Under the pieces are notes generated by a model, which worked only from the letters and a program-made list of their open reading frames with translations, searched no databases and was not told the origin of the DNA. From JACCVL01 sp038232655 (GTDB lineage: Bacteria > Actinomycetota > Actinomycetes > Propionibacteriales > Nocardioidaceae), in the NCBI GenBank assembly GCA_038232655.1, contig JBBSNM010000047.1, positions 1 to 20,643 of the forward strand: 20,643 nucleotides of DNA, given 5' to 3'. Shown one piece after another: positions 6,157-12,781 of this stretch (positions within the stretch are counted from its first letter, which is position 1; every line of letters starts with the position of its first letter). A program made the translations under genes and the position numbers.

Positions 6157-8478
6157 ATGCCGACCGCTAGCCCGTCACCGCTACGCCAGCGGGCGGGCGG
6201 CGTGCTGCGGACGATGCGGCGCGACTACGTCTTGGACGCGTTCGTGTTCATACTCGTCGCTGGCACGGTGCACGAACTGCTCCCTCAAGAGCTGGTCGGC
6301 GAGCGGGGTGCCGACATCTACTTCACCGCCATCGTCGCGGCGTACTTCATCGCGCTGCTGACGCGCATCGTCGTCAGTGCCATCCGAATGCCCGACCGGC
6401 GCACCGCGTTGCTGCTGCTGGCTGCTGGTGTACTGCTGTGGGCGGTCGGGTCGGCCACGCTCACCGCCCAGGGTGTCAACGAGATCGAGTTCCCGGCACC
6501 AGGAGAGTTCTTCTTCCTCGCCTCGTACGTCGGCCTGGCCGCGTTCTTGCTGATGGAGGTCCCCCGCCGCGAGTCGCCGACCTTTGGGGTCTGGCTGGAG
6601 GCCGCGGTGGTCTGCGGGGCCGCCGCGTGCCTCGCCGCATTGCTGGCGATCCCGCTGTCGGACGCGTTGGCAAGGGCGGACGTGGTGGTGCAGGCCCCGC
6701 TGCTGCTCGCCCTGCTCTACCCCCTGATCGACGTCATCTTGGTGATCGTGGTCGGGTTGCAGATGCTGCTCGGACAGCGAGCCTGGGGTGTCCGCAGCGC
6801 GACCCTGGCGGCCGGCTTCATGTTGTTGGCGGTTGCCGACAGCAGCTTCTTGCTGACGATCGCGGACGGCACGTACGCCGACAGTGCGGCGCTGCACGTC
6901 GCCTACGGGCTCAGCTTCGCCCTCACGGTCGGGGCGGGGCTGTTCCGACCAGCGGAGGTGCACCACCGGCGCGACGACCGCAACCGCAGCCGGGTGCTGG
7001 TCGTCGCCGCAGCGGTGGCCGTCACCGCGCTGGTGCTCGACCCCGAAGACGACCCCTTCCGGCTGCCGATCACGGTGGCCGCCGTGCTCACGCTGGCCGC
7101 GGCCGGCTGGCGGTTGGTGCTAGCGCTGCGGGAGGCGCGCGGCGCCGCCGAGGCGCTGCGGTTGTCACGCACCGACGAGCTCACCGGCCTGCCCAACCGC
7201 CGGGCGGTGCTGCAAGACCTGGAGGCGACGCCCGTCGATGGCGGCGCGCTGGCGCTGCTGCTGCTCGACCTGGACGCCTTCAAGGAGATCAATGACAGCC
7301 TCGGCCATGCCGTGGGCGACCGGGTGCTGGTGCAGGTGGCCGACCGGTTGCGCGCCCGCTTCGGCCACCAGCTCAGCATCGCACGGCTGGGCGGCGACGA
7401 GTTCGCGCTGACCGCGACCTGCGACGACCAGATCGAGCTCACCGAGCGGGGTCAGGCGGTCCGTGCGGTGCTGTCCGAACCGATCGAGGTCGACGGCCTC
7501 GACCTCAGCATCTCCGCGTCCATCGGGATCGCCATCCGCGACGCGGGCGCCACCTCGGCCACCGACCTGTTGCGTCGCGCCGACGTCGCCATGTACGAGG
7601 CCAAGGCCAACCGGGCCGGCACCCAGCTGTACGAGGCATGCCACGACAGCTTCACCCGCGCCAGGCTGCGTCGCGGCGAGCAGCTGCGTCGCGGCATCCG
7701 CGACGGCCAGCTCGCGATGTGGTATCAGCCGCAGGTCGACGCCGCGACCCAGGAGGTGATCGCGGTCGAGGCACTGGTGCGCTGGCAGCACCCGACCGAG
7801 GGGCTGCTGACGCCCGCGACCTTCCTGCCGGAGGCGCGCCGCTACGGGCTGATGCCGGCGCTGTCGCTGGAGGTGATCCGACTGGTGGTGGCCGATGCCC
7901 GCCGCTGGGTGGATGAGGGGCTGGACTTCCGGGTTTCGCTCAACTGCGCTCCGCCCGAGCTGCTCGGCGGTCGGCTGCTGTCCGCGCTGTACGACGCGAT
8001 TGCGGCCGCCGACCTGCCCCCGGACACCCTGGTGGTCGAGGTCACTGAGGACTCCTTCCTTTCGGACCCCGACCGTGCCCGCGAGCGGTTGTACGAGATG
8101 CGCGACCGGTCGGTCCAGGCCGCCATCGACGACTACGGCACCGGCTTCTCGTCGCTGTCGTACCTGCGTGACCTGCCCGTGCGTGAGCTCAAGCTGGACA
8201 ACTCCTTCGTCGCCACCATGCTCAGCGACCCCAGCAGCCGGGTCATCGTGGACACGACCACCAAGATGGCGCATGCACTGGGCCTGCGGCTGGTGGCCGA
8301 GGGCGTCGAGGACGCAGCCACCGCTGCCGCGCTGGTCGCGATGGACGTCGACGTGCTGCAGGGCTACCACATCGCGCCGCCCATGCCCGCCACCTCGATC
8401 GGTCCGTGGGTGCGTCAGTGGTCGGCGTCGTTGGGCATCGACTCCGTGTCGCTACCGCGAGCCCGCGGCGCCCACTAG
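6157..8478 (+). CDS. Membrane GGDEF-EAL cyclic-di-GMP protein
   Basis: This 773-residue protein combines a multi-pass membrane region with diguanylate cyclase and phosphodiesterase domains. Roughly 8-10 hydrophobic helices span residues 23-324. The GGDEF domain starts at TDELTGLPNRR (about 339) and holds an intact GGDEF (412-416). The EAL domain (about 505-755) has EALVRW (538-543), DDYGTGFSSLSYL (from 658) and AEGVE (714-718), so both catalytic signatures look complete. The inhibitory RxxD site expected five residues before GGDEF is absent (GHQL). I chose ATG 6157 because GGAGG at 6142-6146 sits 10 nt upstream; the open frame extends further but without conserved sequence. The 3' end overlaps the convergent gene by 27 bp. 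The membrane sensor domain is not one I can name. Confidence 0.92.
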   Translation: MPTASPSPLRQRAGGVLRTMRRDYVLDAFVFILVAGTVHELLPQELVGERGADIYFTAIVAAYFIALLTRIVVSAIRMPDRRTALLLLAAGVLLWAVGSATLTAQGVNEIEFPAPGEFFFLASYVGLAAFLLMEVPRRESPTFGVWLEAAVVCGAAACLAALLAIPLSDALARADVVVQAPLLLALLYPLIDVILVIVVGLQMLLGQRAWGVRSATLAAGFMLLAVADSSFLLTIADGTYADSAALHVAYGLSFALTVGAGLFRPAEVHHRRDDRNRSRVLVVAAAVAVTALVLDPEDDPFRLPITVAAVLTLAAAGWRLVLALREARGAAEALRLSRTDELTGLPNRRAVLQDLEATPVDGGALALLLLDLDAFKEINDSLGHAVGDRVLVQVADRLRARFGHQLSIARLGGDEFALTATCDDQIELTERGQAVRAVLSEPIEVDGLDLSISASIGIAIRDAGATSATDLLRRADVAMYEAKANRAGTQLYEACHDSFTRARLRRGEQLRRGIRDGQLAMWYQPQVDAATQEVIAVEALVRWQHPTEGLLTPATFLPEARRYGLMPALSLEVIRLVVADARRWVDEGLDFRVSLNCAPPELLGGRLLSALYDAIAAADLPPDTLVVEVTEDSFLSDPDRARERLYEMRDRSVQAAIDDYGTGFSSLSYLRDLPVRELKLDNSFVATMLSDPSSRVIVDTTTKMAHALGLRLVAEGVEDAATAAALVAMDVDVLQGYHIAPPMPATSIGPWVRQWSASLGIDSVSLPRARGAH

Positions 8479-9231
8479 CTCCGGCCGACCTTCGGGTTGG
8501 CGACTTGCGGGTCGGCTACCTGCGGGCTGCCTCGCCGCGGTTGGCAGGTCGACCGGCCGCCGGAGCCGGAACTCGGCTCGCGGCGGCACCCGGATGTCTC
8601 CCAGCCCGATCCCGAGGGTGATCAACCGGTACGCGTCGGGAAAGTGCCGGCGCTGACGGTAGACCGACCGGCTGACCCGGGCGAAGACCGGAGCGCTGGC
8701 CGGCGAGCCCAGGTACGACGCGGGCCGGGTGCCCGGCAGCGGGCGCATGATGATGCCCACCGAGTCGAGCAGCTGACGTACCCGCTCGTCCAGGATCGCC
8801 ACGATGTCGGTCGCGTTGTTGACGCGGACCGAGGTGATGATGCCGTGGTAGAGCGCGAAGGCCAGTCGCACGTGCTCCTTGGCCACCCGCGGGCGCACGC
8901 CCATGGTGGCGATGTCCCAGGTGCGGGCCAGGTTGACGTCAACGGAAGCGGCGCTGCGCGCGGCATCGACGTCCCACGGGGGGCGCTGCATGTCATCGAT
9001 GGTCTTCAGCGGGCCGCGAGAACTGTCGAGGAACCGGGCGCAGGCCAGCACCTCGTCGTGGTCGTCCGCGAGCGCAAGGAAGGCCGAATTGGGCTCGTAG
9101 GGGGCGTACTCCTCGATGAGCCGCTGCCGGGTGTTGCCGAACCATTGCGAGAAGACCTCGGCCTCGCAGTCACGGGTGGCGGCCAGCAGGTCGTCCTGCG
9201 GGTCGAAGACCAGCCGGAGCGCGGAGCCCAT
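8452..9231 (-). CDS. GNAT-fold protein resembling LuxI-type autoinducer synthases
   Basis: This 259-residue protein is not a clear member of a family I can name. Its first 170 residues have an acyltransferase-like layout: CEAEVFSQWFG near 23-33, FLALADDHDEVLACARFLDS (52-71) and WDIATMGVRP. This echoes LuxI/exosortase-type acyltransferases (vF..., GcxRLLP, E..RFaV), including the Arg of ACAR. However, the later Glu/Arg pair of AHL synthases is not conserved (DIATM). The last ~35 residues are Pro/Arg/Gly-rich, encoded by imperfect GCGGGTCGG/GCGGGCTG repeats, and overlap the GGDEF-EAL gene end. Its ATG 9231-9229 shares one base with the stop of the upstream AdoMetDC-like gene (TGATG), which indicates coupled translation. 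A different GNAT activity or none is possible. Confidence 0.55.
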   Translation of the reverse strand: MGSALRLVFDPQDDLLAATRDCEAEVFSQWFGNTRQRLIEEYAPYEPNSAFLALADDHDEVLACARFLDSSRGPLKTIDDMQRPPWDVDAARSAASVDVNLARTWDIATMGVRPRVAKEHVRLAFALYHGIITSVRVNNATDIVAILDERVRQLLDSVGIIMRPLPGTRPASYLGSPASAPVFARVSRSVYRQRRHFPDAYRLITLGIGLGDIRVPPRAEFRLRRPVDLPTAARQPAGSRPASRQPEGRPELVGAAGSR

Positions 9232-9593
9232 CAGAACTCCCTCGAAACGACCTGGTCGGTGTCGAAGAACTGTCGCGTCAGCTCGACGACGGCCGAGGGG
9301 TCGAACGGCTTGCAGGCATAGACGTCCACGCTGAAGAACAGCCGCGGGGTCTCCCAGGCGTAGAAGTGCGCGCCCGAGGTCTCCCAATGGATCCACCCGG
9401 CCCACCCGTACAGCGGTGAGCGGTGAGTCACCGGCTCCGTCAGCGTCACCATGTTGATGCTGTCGGACAGCCTGCTCAGGTAGGAGCGGATGGCGATGGC
9501 GTCGATCGGGGCGTCGCAGAGGCCCTCGACCACCAGCCGCTGGCGGTGGATATCGGGAGCGAGGTCGATCATCGGAAGGGCGACGACGTGCAT
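9231..9593 (-). CDS. Divergent S-adenosylmethionine decarboxylase-fold (SpeD/SpeH-like) protein
   Basis: This 120-residue protein has the pattern of prokaryotic AdoMet decarboxylase. GWAGWIHWETS (63-73) and the segment ending in FFSVDVYACKPFD (86-98) align with VSGVVIISES...IDVYTCGDLD of SpeH. Ser73 matches the serine that becomes the pyruvoyl group and Cys94 the catalytic cysteine. However, the residues used for self-processing and catalysis, Ser55, His64 and His68 of the classical enzyme, are Ala65, Gly74 and Tyr78. It may therefore be an unprocessed paralogue, a regulator, or an enzyme with other chemistry. The start is set by GAGGGAG (9599-9605), 5 nt before ATG 9593; an earlier in-frame ATG lacks homology. 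It is the first gene of an operon with the GNAT/LuxI-like gene. Confidence 0.65.
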   Translation of the reverse strand: MHVVALPMIDLAPDIHRQRLVVEGLCDAPIDAIAIRSYLSRLSDSINMVTLTEPVTHRSPLYGWAGWIHWETSGAHFYAWETPRLFFSVDVYACKPFDPSAVVELTRQFFDTDQVVSREF

Positions 9594-9598
9594 GCGGA

Positions 9599-9605
9599 CT
9601 CCCTC
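9599..9605 (-). promoter_or_regulatory. Ribosome-binding site deciding the AdoMetDC-like start
   Basis: GAGGGAG on the minus strand lies 5 nt before the ATG at 9593. This favours a 120-residue product over the frame that stays open to 9701. Confidence 0.7.
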
Positions 9606-9690
9606 GAGATAGGGGTTGGATATGACGGTGCTGCGCGTGCGGCAGCCGTTCGGGCTGCGGTCGCTCCGGACCGGTGCCCCACAGGGAAGC

Positions 9691-9721
9691 ACAATGCCCA
9701 TATGACCACCGATGCCGTCAA
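9691..9721 (-). promoter_or_regulatory. Candidate promoter of the AdoMetDC-like/GNAT operon
   Basis: TTGACG (9721-9716) is followed at 19 bp by CATTGT (9696-9691), reading towards the operon. It adjoins an AT-rich patch, CAATAATTACA (9719-9729), that stands out in this GC-rich DNA and could act as an UP element or regulator site. The spacing is longer than ideal, so the exact elements are uncertain. Confidence 0.25.
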
Positions 9722-9778
9722 TAATTACACAGGGTAGTGCGACAACTTTTCACAGTCACCTGCCCGGTGGCGCCGCGG

Positions 9779-10066
9779 CTAGCGCTGGGCGGCCCAGCAC
9801 CCGGCATGCCAGTGTCGCCGCTCGGCCAGACCGCTCTCGCCGGCGGAGAACGAGAGCAGGGACGGTTCCACCGGCCACACCACGACGTGCGGCGTCGCCG
9901 GCCGCACCACCTGCTGGCAGCCGGGACACCGGTAGGCGCGCGTCCCCGACGAGCCGGTCACCGCCCGGACGTGGAAGTCAGCTCCGCCACGGTGCTCGAC
10001 CCGGGTGCCGCTGGGGTTGCCGAGCGGGCGACCCTCCGGGCGTCGTCGCCGGTGTCGCCGTGCCAT
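9779..10066 (-). CDS. Small zinc-ribbon-like conserved actinobacterial protein
   Basis: This 95-residue protein has a very basic N-terminus (MARRHRRRRPEGR). A compact core follows with TYRCPGC-type spacing (AYRCPGCQQVV, 45-55), TPHVVVWP (58-65) and RRHWHAGCW (84-92). The CxxC plus His/His/Cys set looks like a zinc site. I recognise the shape as a conserved actinobacterial small protein often found back-to-back with nucS and sometimes labelled ATP/GTP-binding without a P-loop; no P-loop is present here. Function is unknown; the basic tail and zinc ribbon suggest nucleic-acid binding. The ATG at 10066 has no ribosome-binding site, but CACACT 7 nt upstream could be the -10 of a leaderless transcript. 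Confidence 0.78.
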   Translation of the reverse strand: MARRHRRRRPEGRPLGNPSGTRVEHRGGADFHVRAVTGSSGTRAYRCPGCQQVVRPATPHVVVWPVEPSLLSFSAGESGLAERRHWHAGCWAAQR

Positions 10067-10073
10067 GGCGGGC

Positions 10074-10079
10074 AGTGTG
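10074..10079 (-). promoter_or_regulatory. Weak candidate -10 for zinc-ribbon gene
   Basis: CACACT on the minus strand lies 7 nt before the ATG at 10066. It keeps the A2 and T6 of TANNNT but has C at position 1. The 51-bp gap to nucS would hold both divergent promoters. Confidence 0.3.
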
Positions 10080-10105
10080 CCAGGCCAGGTCCGTCGTGAC
10101 CCCCC

Positions 10106-10111
10106 TAGGCT
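10106..10111 (+). promoter_or_regulatory. Candidate -10 hexamer for leaderless nucS transcript
   Basis: TAGGCT is followed by 6 nt and then the GTG start at 10118. There is no Shine-Dalgarno sequence. The arrangement matches those before the pduO and alpha/beta hydrolase genes. Confidence 0.5.
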
Positions 10112-10117
10112 CACGGG

Positions 10118-10795
10118 GTGCGTCTCGTCATCGCCCGCTGCCAGGTCGACTACGCCGGGCGGCTGACCGCTCACCTGCCGATGGCCACCCGACTGCTGCT
10201 GGTCAAGGCCGACGGGTCCGTATCGGTCCACGCCGACGACCGCGCGTACAAGCCGCTGAACTGGATGAGCCCCCCGTGCCGACTCGACGAGACCGAGACC
10301 GCCGACGGGCGGCTGGAGTGGACCGTACGCGCCGTCCGCGGCGAGGACACGCTGCGCATCGCCTTCGACGAGGTGCTGCACGACTCCACCCACGAGCTCG
10401 GCGTCGATCCCGGGCTGGTCAAGGACGGTGTCGAGCGGCACCTGCAAGAGCTGCTCGCCGAGCACCCGACCGCGCTGGGCGACGGGCTGGCCCTCGTCCG
10501 CCGCGAGTACCCGACCGCGATCGGTCCGGTCGACCTGCTGTGCAAGGACGCCGCAGGCGTGAGCGTCGCGGTCGAGATCAAGCGGCGCGGCGAGATCGAC
10601 GGGGTGGAGCAGCTGGCGCGCTACCTCGAGCTGCTCGACCGCGACCCGCTGCTCGCGCCTGTACGCGGCGTGCTGGCCGCACAGGAGATCAAGCCGCAGG
10701 CACGGACCCTGGCCGCACATCGCGGCATCGCGTGCGTGACCGTCGACTACGACGTGCTGCGCGGCCTCGACGACCCGACGCTGCGGCTGTTCTGA
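10118..10795 (+). CDS. nucS: Mismatch-specific endonuclease NucS/EndoMS
   Basis: This 225-residue endonuclease cleaves both strands at mismatched bases and carries non-canonical mismatch repair in actinobacteria that lack MutS/MutL. The N-terminal half is the DNA-binding/dimer domain (MRLVIARCQVDY start, KPLNWMSPP at 45-53). The C-terminal half is a PD-(D/E)xK nuclease with GPVDLLC (Asp139) and VEIKRRG (Glu153, Lys155), the same 14-residue Asp-Glu spacing as archaeal EndoMS. QLARYLELL (165-173) follows. The extreme C-terminus TLRLF matches the beta-clamp-binding tail known from corynebacterial and mycobacterial NucS. The start is GTG 10118, probably leaderless. It is convergent with the D-amino-acid oxidase gene with 8 nt between stops. 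Confidence 0.95.
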   Translation: MRLVIARCQVDYAGRLTAHLPMATRLLLVKADGSVSVHADDRAYKPLNWMSPPCRLDETETADGRLEWTVRAVRGEDTLRIAFDEVLHDSTHELGVDPGLVKDGVERHLQELLAEHPTALGDGLALVRREYPTAIGPVDLLCKDAAGVSVAVEIKRRGEIDGVEQLARYLELLDRDPLLAPVRGVLAAQEIKPQARTLAAHRGIACVTVDYDVLRGLDDPTLRLF

Positions 10796-10803
10796 GCCGC
10801 CCA

Positions 10804-11727
10804 TCAGGGAGGGCCGACAAGCCCGCGCACCTCCTCCGCGCAGCCCCACGACAGGGTGACCCCGGCGCCGCCGTGGCCGTAGCAGTGCACCACCGGTGGA
10901 CCGGCGGCGCCTTGCAGCCGCTCCAGCCGCACCGTCGGGCGCGCCGGGCGTAGGCCGACTCGGTGCGCGAGCACCCGGGCAGCGAAGAGGTCGGGCACCA
11001 GGTCGGCGGCCCGCCGCAGGATCGCGGTGGCCTGCTCGTCGTCGACGGCCAGGTCGGCACTGCCCTCCTCGTCGCTGCCGCCGACGACGATGTCGCGCTC
11101 GCGCGGGACGACGTAGGTCGGTCCGGACTCGTCCAGCCACCACCGGTCGAGACCGATCTGATCGAGCACCAGCACCTGCCCGCGCACCGGGGCGACGGTG
11201 TCGTCGCCAACGAGCTCACGCGCCGCCAGGCCGCTGGCATTGACGACGAGCTCCGCATCGGCCGGGAGCGAAGGCAGCCGGCACCGGGTGAAAATCCCCC
11301 CGGCGCGCTCGACCCGGAGCTGCAGCCACGGCAGGTAGCGGCTCATGTCGATCACGGGCGCGGTGAAGCACCAGCCGCCCACGTATCCGGTCGGTGGGCG
11401 GTCCAGCCGCTGCAGGTCCGGCACCGCGTCGGCCCACCACGGTCGGTCGGCGGGTGCGCGCAGCAGCTCGGTGCCGGCTCGCAGCCGTACTCCCGAGTCC
11501 GGAGTGCTGGCCGCCAGCTCGCTCAGCGCGGCGTAAGTGCTTGCTCCCCAGGCCGTGACCCGCTGCCTGGGGTGCGCGCGGTAGGGGTACCACAGGGCGG
11601 CGGCCACCGCGGAGGTGGTGTCGAGGGGTGCGTGCGCCGCCCGCACCTCGACCCGGTGGCCGGCCTCGGCCAGCAGCGCGGCACACGACAGTCCGACCAC
11701 GCCGGCACCCACGACGACGACCTGCAC
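10804..11727 (-). CDS. FAD-dependent D-amino-acid oxidase
   Basis: This 307-residue flavoprotein oxidatively deaminates D-amino acids to 2-oxo acids, ammonia and hydrogen peroxide. The FAD-binding motif VVVVGAGVVGLS lies at 3-14. TTSAVAAALWYPYRA (37-51), NASGLAAREL (163-172), GQVLVLD (183-189), GLRPARP (258-264, the arginine that binds the substrate carboxylate is expected here) and YGHGGAGVTLSWG (283-295) follow in the order of DAAO (PF01266 type). I chose GTG 11727, which puts the dinucleotide motif at the N-terminus; a GTG at 11733 would add two residues. No ribosome-binding site is visible. A long palindrome lies between it and the upstream phosphoesterase gene, so it probably has its own transcript. 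Glycine oxidase or a related amine oxidase is a less likely alternative. Confidence 0.87.
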   Translation of the reverse strand: MQVVVVGAGVVGLSCAALLAEAGHRVEVRAAHAPLDTTSAVAAALWYPYRAHPRQRVTAWGASTYAALSELAASTPDSGVRLRAGTELLRAPADRPWWADAVPDLQRLDRPPTGYVGGWCFTAPVIDMSRYLPWLQLRVERAGGIFTRCRLPSLPADAELVVNASGLAARELVGDDTVAPVRGQVLVLDQIGLDRWWLDESGPTYVVPRERDIVVGGSDEEGSADLAVDDEQATAILRRAADLVPDLFAARVLAHRVGLRPARPTVRLERLQGAAGPPVVHCYGHGGAGVTLSWGCAEEVRGLVGPP

Positions 11728-11748
11728 GCCCACCAGTCTCGGCCACCC

Positions 11749-11802
11749 CCAGGTTGTCACTGGCACACGGTGTTCGAACACCGTGTGCCAGTGGCAACTT
11801 GG
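11749..11802. terminator. 54-nt palindrome; hairpin, probable terminator or operator
   Basis: Positions 11758-11793 form a perfect 36-bp palindrome centred on TTCGAA. The arms extend to 11749 and 11802 with two non-Watson-Crick positions (11752/11799 and 11757/11794). In a plus-strand RNA both are G-U wobbles, so the 27-bp stem would be unbroken; in a minus-strand RNA they are A-C mismatches. No U-tract follows on either strand. It lies after the phosphoesterase stop (11822) and before the oxidase start (11727). A terminator of the U-less actinobacterial kind fits best; a regulator site cannot be excluded. Confidence 0.5.
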
Positions 11803-11821
11803 CGTGGATGGGGGCGTCGGC

Positions 11822-12781
11822 TCAGTGGCAGCCGAAGGGGCCGCCGCCATCGAGCACCTTGCCGGCGGCGGTGACAAACCGGAAGCCGTACGAGGACGGC
11901 CGCAGCGCCAGCCGCAGCACGCCGTAGCGGTGGTCGATCCGTTTGCGGCTGAGCCTGGTGTACGGCTTGCTCACCGCTCGCAGCCCACCGCCACCGGTGC
12001 CGACGACGAACTGGCGGATGCCCCGGGCGTCGGCCGAGCCGTCGGCGCCGCGCGGCGCGAACCGCTCGTAGTTGTGGTCGTGCCCGTTGAGCACCACGTC
12101 GGCCCCGTTGCGCGCCAAGACCCGCCAGATCACCCGCACCGCTCGGTTGCCGCCGTGCATCCCACTGGACCATGGCGGGTGGTGCCAGTAGGCCAGCGTG
12201 CAGGTGCGGGAGCTGTCGGCGAGCGTGCGGCGCAGCCACCGAACCTGTGCCGACTTGGGACCGCAGCGAACCTGCGTACAGTCGCCGTCGCTGCTGTTCA
12301 GCGTCACCACCTGCCACCCGCCGGCGCGCTGGCTGTAGTAGCCGCCGTGCTTGCGGTGCGCCCGCTTGCCGAAGTAGTCGAAGTATCCGTCGGCACCCTT
12401 GGTGAGGTACTCGTGGTTGCCCGGCGACGGCCGGGTGCGGCGCGCGAAGCGGCCCCAGGTCTTGTCGTACTCGGCGTTGAACTCGGCCAGCGTGCCACGC
12501 TGATACTGGTTGTCACCGAGTGTCAGTACCCGCGCCGGAGCGATGGCGCGCACCCGACCGGCGGTGCGGGCGGGCGGGCAGTTCGGAGGGGCACAGTCGG
12601 CGATGTCTCCGGCCGCGACCACGATCACCGGGTCGGTAGATCGGGCATGGTCCGAGCCGGGACGGTGCGAAGTGGCGCCCGAGACGCCGGGGAGAGCCGC
12701 ACCGGCCGTGAACAGCAGCACCACAACACCAGCCGCACGGCTGCGCACCGTCACCTGCATGCCGCCTCGCCGCCGGCTCAC
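11822..12781 (-). CDS. Secreted calcineurin-like metallophosphoesterase
   Basis: This 319-residue exported phosphoesterase is of the purple-acid-phosphatase-like group. It has a signal peptide (basic start, hydrophobic core about 17-35, likely cut after VSGA). The five metal-binding blocks are in order: AAGDIADC (Asp59), LTLGDNQY (Asp90, Asn91), SPGNHEY (Asn122, His123), YWHHPPW (199-205) and LNGHDHNYER (231-240). VVGTGGGGL follows. The substrate is unknown; an extracellular phosphomonoesterase or nucleotidase is likely. GTG 12781 overlaps the stop of the potassium-channel gene as GTGA, which favours this start; ATG 12760 is the alternative and also leaves a workable signal peptide. Four cysteines at 63, 68, 168 and 173 could form disulphides after export. 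Confidence 0.87.
   Translation of the reverse strand: MSRRRGGMQVTVRSRAAGVVVLLFTAGAALPGVSGATSHRPGSDHARSTDPVIVVAAGDIADCAPPNCPPARTAGRVRAIAPARVLTLGDNQYQRGTLAEFNAEYDKTWGRFARRTRPSPGNHEYLTKGADGYFDYFGKRAHRKHGGYYSQRAGGWQVVTLNSSDGDCTQVRCGPKSAQVRWLRRTLADSSRTCTLAYWHHPPWSSGMHGGNRAVRVIWRVLARNGADVVLNGHDHNYERFAPRGADGSADARGIRQFVVGTGGGGLRAVSKPYTRLSRKRIDHRYGVLRLALRPSSYGFRFVTAAGKVLDGGGPFGCH

Noticed and set aside
8479..8580. Imperfect inverted repeat CTCCGG...CCGGAG as terminator of the GGDEF-EAL gene
   Set aside because: The arms pair only with interruptions and the region is coding on the other strand; not strong enough to call.
11768..11783. LexA/SOS box within the palindrome
   Set aside because: The actinobacterial box is GAAC-N4-GTTC; here the order is GTTC directly followed by GAAC, so the half-sites are reversed and the spacer is missing.
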